From an uncultured Alphaproteobacteria bacterium (GTDB lineage: Bacteria > Pseudomonadota > Alphaproteobacteria > Rhizobiales > Hyphomicrobiaceae): DNA of 6,545 nt. The first letter of the stretch is position 1; every line of letters begins with the position of its first letter. The DNA lies in assembly GCA_937950105.1 (NCBI GenBank), contig CALFEM010000008.1, positions 1 through 6,545 of the forward strand, given 5' to 3'. Positions 1 to 5,065 of this stretch are shown here, in pieces. A model generated the notes under the pieces. It was given only the letters and a program-made list of their open reading frames with translations, was not told where the DNA came from and did no database searches. A program made the position numbers and the translations under genes.

Positions 1-862
1 CGGAAAGGACGGCGCCGTGTCGGTGGAGGCCGTCGGCCGCGCCCTGCAGGATCTCGTCGAGCCGACACCCGACGCGCTGACACTGTTCGAGGAGAAGGGC
101 GAGGACGGCAGAACCGCCTGGCGTATCGACGCCTACTACACCGATCCGCCCGAGGCGGCTGCTCTCGGCACACAGCTCGCGGCGATCCTCGACGCGCCGG
201 CGCCGCGCATCACCATCGAGGACGTGCCGGCCCTGAACTGGGTGGCGCTGTCACAAGCGGCCCTGCCGCCGGTGCGCGCCGGTCGCTTTACCATCCACGG
301 CAGCCATGATCGCGCGCGTGTGCCGCAGGGGCCGGGCGCCATCCTCGTCGACGCCGGCGAAGCCTTCGGCACCGCGCACCACGCCACCACGTTCGGCTGC
401 CTGCTGGCGATCGACGAACTGACCCGGCGCCGCCGCTTCCGCTCGGTCATGGACCTCGGCTGCGGCTCGGGCGTGCTCGCCATCGCCGCGCGCCGCGCCC
501 TGCCGCACGCGCGCATCATCGCCGCCGACATCGACGCGCCGTCGATCGACGTGGCGCGCGAGAATGCCCGCCTCAATCGCTGCGCGGCGACCGTGCCTAT
601 GCTCGTAGCGAGCGGACTTGCGCACTCCACGCTGCGCCGCCGCCGCTTCGATCTGCTGATCGCCAACATCCTCGCCGATCCGCTCATCAGCCTCGCGCGC
701 GACATTTCCCGTGCGGTGGTTCCGGGCGGGCATGTCGTGCTGTCGGGTCTCCTGGTGCATCAGGCGGCGGCGGTGATCGCGGCCTATCGCGCGGCCGGCT
801 TCCATCTCGAGCGGCACATGCGCGTGCACGAGTGGGCGACGCTGGTGCTGGCGCGGCGCTGA
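1..862 (+). CDS. prmA: Ribosomal protein L11 methyltransferase (5'-partial)
   Basis: PrmA is a cytoplasmic, S-adenosylmethionine-dependent enzyme that methylates amino groups of ribosomal protein L11. The frame is open from base 2 to the TGA at 860-862, and the first in-frame start is a GTG at 17. Family proteins are about 290-300 residues and only about 286 are visible here, so the true start probably lies some 10-15 codons before the window; this entry is 5'-partial. The N-terminal half is the L11-recognition domain and includes the segment PVRAGRFTIHGSHD (about 269-310). Next comes the PrmA signature AFGTAHHATT (356-385). The SAM-binding motif I, MDLGCGSGVLAIAA, is at 449-490, the acidic motif AADIDAP follows, and the IANIL motif is at 659-673. 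In the signature the usual GTG-x-H reads GTA-H-H, with Ala encoded at 374-376. The gene converges on a small minus-strand gene, with likely terminators between them. The family call is firm; the start is unresolved. Confidence 0.95.
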   Translation, partial: GKDGAVSVEAVGRALQDLVEPTPDALTLFEEKGEDGRTAWRIDAYYTDPPEAAALGTQLAAILDAPAPRITIEDVPALNWVALSQAALPPVRAGRFTIHGSHDRARVPQGPGAILVDAGEAFGTAHHATTFGCLLAIDELTRRRRFRSVMDLGCGSGVLAIAARRALPHARIIAADIDAPSIDVARENARLNRCAATVPMLVASGLAHSTLRRRRFDLLIANILADPLISLARDISRAVVPGGHVVLSGLLVHQAAAVIAAYRAAGFHLERHMRVHEWATLVLARR

Positions 863-907
863 TCCGCGCGAGGTTCCCGCGATGGCAGCGCCAGCTCCAA
901 AACCAAC

Positions 908-939
908 GCGCCCCGGCCGGCGGGTGCCAATCGGGGCGC
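908..939. terminator. Probable bidirectional terminator after prmA
   Basis: A perfect 8-bp inverted repeat, GCGCCCCG at 908-915 and CGGGGCGC at 932-939, surrounds a 16-nt loop. It sits 45 bases after the prmA stop, between two convergent genes. Read on the + strand the stem is followed by TTCGTGTCT, only weakly T-rich. Read on the - strand it is followed by GTTGGTTTTGG, which is richer in T. The position and G+C-rich stem suit a terminator; without a proper U-tract this remains an inference. Confidence 0.5.
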
Positions 940-951
940 TTCGTGTCTCAT

Positions 952-967
952 GGCCGCCGAAGCGGCC
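952..967 (-). terminator. C(UUCG)G hairpin after the 79-residue gene
   Basis: On the minus strand this reads GGCCGC-TTCG-GCGGCC: a perfect 6-bp stem closed by a C(UUCG)G tetraloop, known to be exceptionally stable in RNA. It begins 11 bases beyond the stop codon of the minus-strand small gene (979-1218). A U-tract is absent, so it could be a terminator stem or a stabilising 3' end. It may act together with the 908-939 repeat just beyond it. Confidence 0.5.
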
Positions 968-978
968 TTGCGATGAAC

Positions 979-1218
979 CTAGATCCAGCTCGTGACAGGA
1001 AGATGACGGTCCTTCTTGATCTCGGCGATCTCGGCCGAGGTGAAGCCGAGCTGCGCGAGGTCCGCAACCGACGCCTGCGCAAGATACGGGCGCAGGAAAT
1101 CGTCGGCCTGCGCCTGCTTGCTGGCGACGATGGAATTCCAGAAACGCGCGAAGAAACCGGGCGCGGCTTCGCTGTGGCTGACGCTCGCGGCGCCGCCCAT
1201 GACTGTCGTGGTGCTCAT
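979..1218 (-). CDS. Small uncharacterised protein, 79 residues
   Basis: I do not recognise a named family. The protein begins MSTTTVMGGAAS and has a polar, low-complexity N-terminus of about 20 residues. An aromatic amphipathic stretch GFFARFWNSIVASKQAQAD (about 21-39) follows, then a helical part with YLAQASVADLAQLGFTSAEIAEIKK (about 45-69) that ends in VTSWI. The layout of an amphipathic helix, a YL segment, and then an L-x-x-L-G-(F/Y)-(T/S) turn and helix is common among short alphaproteobacterial proteins of unknown role, some distantly like DUF1127. No signal peptide or membrane segment is evident. The ATG at 1216-1218 is chosen because the protein-like composition starts there and a GGGA lies just upstream; the frame stays open to 1353, but that extension is Arg/Cys/His-rich and looks non-coding. 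The gene is divergent from the aminopeptidase gene and convergent with prmA. That it is a gene is likely; its function is unknown. Confidence 0.68.
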   Translation of the reverse strand: MSTTTVMGGAASVSHSEAAPGFFARFWNSIVASKQAQADDFLRPYLAQASVADLAQLGFTSAEIAEIKKDRHLPVTSWI

Positions 1219-1229
1219 GATCGTCCCAA

Positions 1230-1241
1230 CCCCGAGAGGGG
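1230..1241 (-). promoter_or_regulatory. Short leader hairpin before the 79-residue gene
   Basis: CCCC-GAGA-GGGG on the + strand (CCCC-TCTC-GGGG on the minus strand) gives a 4-bp G:C stem with a four-base loop, 12-23 bases upstream of the proposed minus-strand ATG. It would lie in the mRNA leader next to the ribosome-binding region and could affect initiation. A stem this short arises readily by chance in DNA of this composition. No -35/-10 pair stands out anywhere in the 1219-1466 divergent gap. Confidence 0.2.
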
Positions 1242-1466
1242 CCTCCTGGTGGAGCGCCCGAACCGCAAGGTGTTCCTCGTCACGTCCGGGCCGATGTCGG
1301 GAATCTAGGCTCATGCTGCAGCGCAAACCAGAGGCTCTGCCGCATCGCAGCAATGCTCTCCACGCATGACATCACGCTCCAGCCATCGAGTTGCCGCAAC
1401 ACTCGTTGGTTTTCCCGATGCAGCCGGCGATTCCCTCGCGCGCTCCGAGGCTCTAAGAAAGCCGGC

Positions 1467-3281
1467 ATGTTCCAGAGCTTCGACACCACCTCCGATCCGA
1501 GCCTCGCGGCGCCACGTGTGCGGGCGCTACGCGATCTCATGCGCAAGCGCGGGCTCGACGCCTATCTCGTGCCGCGCGCCGACGAGCATCAGGGCGAGTA
1601 TGTGCCGCCCGCGTCCGAACGGCTGGCCTGGCTGACTGGCTTCACCGGCAGCGCCGGTTACGCGCTGATCGGACTCGATCGCGCCGCCCTGTTCGTCGAC
1701 GGCCGCTACACGGTGCAGGCGCGCGCGCAGGTCGACACGGCCCTGTTCGAGATCGTGCAGGTGCCCGCGCGCGGCTTGAAGGACTGGGCCGGCGAAGCGC
1801 TGGACAAGGGTGCCGTGATCGGCTTCGACCCGTGGCTAACGACCATCGCGCAAGTCGAGCAGACACGCGGCGATCTTGAAAAGCCCGGCATGACCTTCAA
1901 GGAGATCGCCGGCAACCTCGTCGATCGCGTCCGGGGCAAGGACCGGCCGGCACCGCCCTCGGCTCCGGTGCGGCTGCACGACATCTCACTCGCCGGTGAG
2001 GCGGCCGAGGCAAAGATCGCGCGGCTGCAGAAGGCACTCACCGACGCCGGGCATGATGCCGCCGTTCTGACGCAGCCGGACTCGATCTGCTGGTTGTTCA
2101 ATATTCGCGGCGGCGACGTGGCGCACAATCCCGTGGCGCTGGCGTTCGCGATCCTGCACGCCAAGGGGAAGCCCGAGCTGTTCATCGCTCCGGAAAAGCT
2201 CGACGCCGAGACGCGCCGCGCGCTGAAGACGATCGCGCACGTACGCGGGCCGGATGCCCTCGCCGAACGGCTCGGCGTGCTGCGCGATGGCGAGAAGACC
2301 GTGCGCGTGACGCCCGGCAACACCGCGTGGTGGTTCGTGCGCCAGCTCGGCGGCCCCAAGCGTATCGCCCGCGGCGCCGATCCGACGACGCTGCCGAAAG
2401 CGATCAAGAACCCGGTCGAGATCGAGGGTGCGCGCGCGGCGCACGTGCGCGACGGCGTTGCCGTTACCCGCTTCCTCGCCTGGCTCGACACGACGGCCGC
2501 CAAGGGCAAGCTCGACGAGATCACCGCGGTCGAAAAGCTCGAGGCCCTGCGCGCGGAAACCGGTGCGCTGCGCGAGATCAGCTTCGATACCATCTCGGGC
2601 TCGGGTCCGAACGGCGCCATCGTACATTATCGCGTGACGCGCGCAACCAACCGCACCTTGCAGCCGGGCGAGCTGTTCCTGATCGATTCCGGCGCGCAGT
2701 ACGCCGACGGCACCACCGACATCACGCGCACCGTCGCCATCGGCAAGCCGAGCGACGAAATGCGCGATCGTTTCACGCGCGTGTTGAAGGGGCATATCGC
2801 CATCGCTTCGGCGCGCTTTCCGAAGGGCACCCGCGGCGTCGATCTCGACAGTCACGCGCGCATGAGCCTGTGGAAAGCCGGGCTCGACTACGACCACGGC
2901 ACCGGCCACGGCGTCGGCAGCTATCTGTCGGTCCACGAGGGACCGCAATCCATCAGCCGTCTCGGCATGGTGCCGCTGGAGCCCGGCATGATCGTTTCCA
3001 ACGAGCCCGGCTATTACAAGGAAGGCGCTTACGGTATCCGCATCGAGAACCTCGTGCTGGTGACGCCCGCCGAGGTGCCGGAGGGCGGCGAGCGGGCGAT
3101 GCTCGGCTTCGAAACGCTCACCCTTGCGCCCATCGATCGCCGGCTGATCGTCAAGGGTCTGCTGACCACCGCCGAGCGCCAGTGGCTCGACGCCTGGCAC
3201 GCGCGCGTGGCAGCGACACTAACACCACATCTCTCGGCCGATGACGCGCGCTGGCTCGAGGCCGCCACCCGGCCTGTATGA
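1467..3281 (+). CDS. pepP: Xaa-Pro aminopeptidase (aminopeptidase P, M24B), long three-domain form
   Basis: This dinuclear metallopeptidase, normally Mn-dependent and cytosolic, removes the N-terminal residue from peptides with proline in second position. At 604 residues it matches the long form related to eukaryotic XPNPEP1 rather than the roughly 440-residue E. coli PepP. Approximate domains are creatinase-like domain 1 (15-145), creatinase-like domain 2 (165-320), the M24 pita-bread catalytic domain (322-540) and an M24 C-terminal domain (545-604). All five metal ligands are visible: Asp407 (LIDSG), Asp418 (TTDIT), His481 (GTGHGVG), Glu513 (SNEPGYY) and Glu527 (RIENL). The active-site histidines His387 (IVHYR) and His490 (VHEGP) are also present. 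The ATG at 1467 is chosen because alphaproteobacterial relatives begin MFQSF and an AAGAAAG lies just upstream. The frame is open to an ATG at 1353, but that stretch is Arg/Ser/Cys-rich and unlike the family. No signal peptide is seen. The symbol pepP follows common usage for this type. Confidence 0.95.
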   Translation: MFQSFDTTSDPSLAAPRVRALRDLMRKRGLDAYLVPRADEHQGEYVPPASERLAWLTGFTGSAGYALIGLDRAALFVDGRYTVQARAQVDTALFEIVQVPARGLKDWAGEALDKGAVIGFDPWLTTIAQVEQTRGDLEKPGMTFKEIAGNLVDRVRGKDRPAPPSAPVRLHDISLAGEAAEAKIARLQKALTDAGHDAAVLTQPDSICWLFNIRGGDVAHNPVALAFAILHAKGKPELFIAPEKLDAETRRALKTIAHVRGPDALAERLGVLRDGEKTVRVTPGNTAWWFVRQLGGPKRIARGADPTTLPKAIKNPVEIEGARAAHVRDGVAVTRFLAWLDTTAAKGKLDEITAVEKLEALRAETGALREISFDTISGSGPNGAIVHYRVTRATNRTLQPGELFLIDSGAQYADGTTDITRTVAIGKPSDEMRDRFTRVLKGHIAIASARFPKGTRGVDLDSHARMSLWKAGLDYDHGTGHGVGSYLSVHEGPQSISRLGMVPLEPGMIVSNEPGYYKEGAYGIRIENLVLVTPAEVPEGGERAMLGFETLTLAPIDRRLIVKGLLTTAERQWLDAWHARVAATLTPHLSADDARWLEAATRPV

Positions 3282-3306
3282 CCACGGTGGCAGCCACAAA
3301 GCGAAA

Positions 3307-3594
3307 CTACGCGATCGCCAACATCGCGTCCGAGTGCCTCAATAGAAGCACCGGAGCTGGTGGCACATGCGCGGTCGCCCAGTCTGCACCGGGTACTATT
3401 TCCACGACGGCGAACGCATCATCCCGATCACTATATCTGCGCATAGCATTCATCAAAGCACCTGCGTCTGCTGTTGAGCGGAGCAGCCAAGTCGAGTCCA
3501 AAACCCTTACAGCCCGCATCAGCGTGAAGAATTGGTACAGCAGTTCGTAGTTGCGGGCGTTGTGTAGATCGAACGCCACCATATAGAGCTTCAT
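3307..3594 (-). CDS. Orphan Cas2-like / SinR-family small protein
   Basis: The 95-residue protein starts with a hydrophobic strand and an acidic residue, MKLYMVAFDL (Asp9). It then has HNARNYELLYQFF, a helix, a second strand region LDSTWLL (32-38), a helix with AGALMNAMRRY, and a strand FAVVEIV (61-67) followed by DWAT. This order of strands and helices, with D after strand 1 and a central LDSTW, resembles the ferredoxin-like Cas2/VapD-type proteins annotated as SinR family, often found without CRISPR. Cas2 proteins use the corresponding Asp as a metal ligand; whether this protein is a nuclease is not known. The start has a good Shine-Dalgarno, GAGGT at 3601-3605 with six bases to the ATG; the stop is TAG. 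It lies tail-to-tail with pepP (25-bp gap) and head-to-head with the CapA-like gene. No CRISPR repeat, cas1 or partner toxin/antitoxin gene is in the window. The low G+C here suggests acquisition by transfer. Confidence 0.72.
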   Translation of the reverse strand: MKLYMVAFDLHNARNYELLYQFFTLMRAVRVLDSTWLLRSTADAGALMNAMRRYSDRDDAFAVVEIVPGADWATAHVPPAPVLLLRHSDAMLAIA

Positions 3595-3600
3595 TAGCCC

Positions 3601-3605
3601 ACCTC
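3601..3605 (-). promoter_or_regulatory. Ribosome-binding site of the Cas2-like gene
   Basis: On the minus strand GAGGT is followed by GG and lies six bases before the ATG at 3592-3594. It fits the anti-Shine-Dalgarno sequence well. It is the best ribosome-binding site in the window and supports both the reality and the start of this small gene. Confidence 0.65.
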
Positions 3606-3638
3606 ATTTCCGAGTTTCCTTCCCCCTGCGCATAGAAT

Positions 3639-3663
3639 GGAACGATTCTTCATGCTTCGTTCC
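3639..3663. promoter_or_regulatory. Inverted repeat in the divergent Cas2-like/CapA-like gap
   Basis: Perfect 7-bp arms GGAACGA (3639-3645) and TCGTTCC (3657-3663) are separated by 11 bases, so the centres are 18 bp apart, close to two helical turns. It lies 45 bases upstream of the Cas2-like start and 94 bases upstream of the CapA-like start. It could be a dimeric regulator's operator serving either gene, or a hairpin in a leader RNA. Clear -35/-10 boxes could not be assigned on either strand. Confidence 0.35.
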
Positions 3664-3685
3664 CGTTATGGGCTGTCGAAGACGT

Positions 3686-3694
3686 TTATCCACA
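3686..3694 (+). promoter_or_regulatory. Perfect DnaA-box nonamer
   Basis: TTATCCACA at 3686-3694 matches the high-affinity DnaA box exactly. It lies in the lower-GC divergent gap, 63 bases before the CapA-like ATG. I see no second box and no AT-rich unwinding region nearby, so an origin is not supported. It could be an isolated DnaA regulatory site or a chance match. Confidence 0.3.
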
Positions 3695-3743
3695 GCTTCC
3701 TTGCCGTGGCCCGATTCGCGTGGGCAAATCGGCGCGCTCACCC

Positions 3744-3748
3744 GGAGA
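3744..3748 (+). promoter_or_regulatory. Ribosome-binding site that sets the CapA-like start
   Basis: GGAGA lies eight bases upstream of the ATG at 3757. The protein that begins there opens with a basic n-region and a hydrophobic core, as a signal peptide should. The earlier in-frame ATGs at 3637 and 3652 lack a comparable site and would bury the signal sequence under about 40 extra residues. Confidence 0.6.
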
Positions 3749-3756
3749 CCCGCGCC

Positions 3757-5034
3757 ATGACCTCACGCCGCCGCCATTCCGCGATCGCTCTCGGCTTGTC
3801 CGCTCTGCTCGGCGCACCTTCATTCAACAGCGCCGCCGAAGCGGCGAAGTCCGATCCCGACACCATCGTTTTGACCTTCGTCGGCGATGTCGGTCTCAAC
3901 TCGTCGAATGCGACCGTGCAGCCCAAGGGCGTGCAGCGTTACGGCTTCCAGTCGTGGCGCGATACCACCGACCGCATTGCCGACGAGATCAATGGCGATC
4001 TCAACTTCATGAACGTCGAGACGGTCGTCACCGATCGCAACGATCTGCCGCGCGACACCAAGTGGCAGTCCGGCCCGTTCAACTTCCGCACCCACCCCGA
4101 GGGTCTCGCGCACCTGCTCGTCACCGGCTTCAATCTCTACTCGCTCGCCAACAATCACTCGATGGACTACGGCGAGCCCGGCCTGAAACAGACCATGGCG
4201 CACGTCGGCGCGCTGAAGGGCAGCGGCCTCAAGGCGGCCGCCGGCCTCGGCAAGAATCGCGACGAGGCGAGCGCGCCTCACACCGTCGAGGTGAAAGGCG
4301 CGAAGATCGGCTTCTCCGCCATCGGCATCGTCACCAACAATCTCGAACGCCATCGCGCGGGCGAAGCGAAGCCCGGCCAGATCGCCTATCGCTTCGACGA
4401 CGACTGGAGCCTCGTGCGCAAGCGGTTGAAGGAGACGCCGGCCGACATCCGCATCCTCTCGATCCACTACGGCACCGAGGGTTACGTGCGGACCGACGAT
4501 CGCCAGATCAGGGAGTGGCGCGGGCAGGCCGCGCGCGAGGACGGCTTCGACATCATCGTCGGCCATCACGCGCATGTGGTGCGCGGCGTCGAGATGTCCG
4601 GAAAATCACTCATCATGTACGGGCTCGGCAACTTCCTGCATCACGGCACTGCCAACATCACGGGCAAGGACGTCTGCCGCAACTTCGGCCTGATGACCCG
4701 CGTGCATCTGACGCGCGACGCTACGGCAAAGTGGAGCATCGGCGCGGTCGAGGCGATCCCCGTCACCGATACACACTATCGTCCGCGCCGGCTCGAGGGC
4801 GACGCCGGTGCCAGGCGCATCCACGCGTTGAACCATCTCGCGCGCACGCTCGACGCCAGCGACGGCGCCAAGGGCCTGCGCTTCACACCACAGCCGGACG
4901 GCACCGGCCTCCACTGCACGAGCGCGGGCAAGGCTGCGAAAGGCGCGGTCGGAAAGCTGTGCGCGGCCTGGCGCGAGCCGCCCGCAATTCCCGCCCAGTA
5001 CGCCGGCGAAATCGCCTCGTCCTGCGCGCGGTGA
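3757..5034 (+). CDS. Exported CapA-family protein (PGA_cap, metallophosphatase fold)
   Basis: The 425-residue protein belongs to the CapA/PgsA family, named for a Bacillus poly-gamma-glutamate capsule protein and built on a calcineurin-like metallophosphatase fold. Residues 1-30 look like a signal peptide: MTSRRRHSAIALG, a hydrophobic core, then SAAEAA with likely cleavage after an Ala near 27-30. The RRR is only weakly reminiscent of a Tat signal. Family motifs appear in order: FVGDVGLN (Asp44), FMNVET (Asn86, Glu88), LANNHSMDYGEPG (Asn132, Asn133, His134, Asp137), IHYGTEGY (His237, Glu241), IVGHHAHVVRGVE (His270, His271, His273) and YGLGNFL (288-294). About 125 residues follow, with four cysteines (307, 387, 402, 423) that could form periplasmic disulfides. 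No capB/capC-like ligase or exporter gene is adjacent, so a capsule role cannot be inferred; an envelope hydrolase role is as likely. It is transcribed alone and converges with the CoA transferase gene. Confidence 0.88.
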   Translation: MTSRRRHSAIALGLSALLGAPSFNSAAEAAKSDPDTIVLTFVGDVGLNSSNATVQPKGVQRYGFQSWRDTTDRIADEINGDLNFMNVETVVTDRNDLPRDTKWQSGPFNFRTHPEGLAHLLVTGFNLYSLANNHSMDYGEPGLKQTMAHVGALKGSGLKAAAGLGKNRDEASAPHTVEVKGAKIGFSAIGIVTNNLERHRAGEAKPGQIAYRFDDDWSLVRKRLKETPADIRILSIHYGTEGYVRTDDRQIREWRGQAAREDGFDIIVGHHAHVVRGVEMSGKSLIMYGLGNFLHHGTANITGKDVCRNFGLMTRVHLTRDATAKWSIGAVEAIPVTDTHYRPRRLEGDAGARRIHALNHLARTLDASDGAKGLRFTPQPDGTGLHCTSAGKAAKGAVGKLCAAWREPPAIPAQYAGEIASSCAR

Positions 5035-5065
5035 GAGCATTGGTGCCCGCTTCTGCTGCTCGCTG

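Noticed and set aside
832..1308. Long + strand frame across the prmA end, the convergent gap and the small minus-strand gene
   Set aside because: It overlaps prmA and lies opposite the better-supported 79-residue gene; its product is Arg/Gly-rich with no family resemblance, as expected of an antisense shadow in high-GC DNA.
1390..1400. GTTGC-C-GCAAC palindrome upstream of pepP
   Set aside because: The 5-bp arms around one base cannot form a hairpin, and no second copy supports an operator; likely chance.
1706..2620. 304-codon minus-strand open frame inside pepP
   Set aside because: It is antisense to pepP domains 1 and 2; the Ser/Arg/Ala-rich product is typical of a high-GC shadow frame.
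1986..3200. 404-codon minus-strand open frame inside pepP
   Set aside because: It lies wholly antisense to the catalytic region of a clear aminopeptidase P; the product is Arg/His/Asp-rich and resembles no family I know.
2327..3244. 305-codon + strand frame inside pepP
   Set aside because: It is out of frame with a well-motifed gene, and its product is dominated by Arg and His.
3278..3550. 90-codon + strand frame starting at the pepP stop
   Set aside because: It overlaps the Cas2-like gene on the opposite strand; its Ser/Thr/Ala-rich product resembles no family, and the Cas2-like frame has both a ribosome-binding site and family motifs.
3307..3756. CRISPR array near the Cas2-like gene
   Set aside because: No regularly spaced repeat of 20-40 bases occurs here or elsewhere in the window.
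3595..3756. Replication origin suggested by the DnaA box
   Set aside because: Only one box is visible, with no AT-rich unwinding region and none of the usual alphaproteobacterial origin neighbours.
3820..4575. 251-codon minus-strand frame inside the CapA-like gene
   Set aside because: It is antisense to the motif-rich part of the CapA-like gene and shows no recognisable domain.
5035..5061. GAGCA/TGCTC inverted repeat as a terminator between the CapA-like and CoA-transferase genes
   Set aside because: The arms are only 5 bp with a 17-base loop and no U-tract on either side; this is too weak to call.
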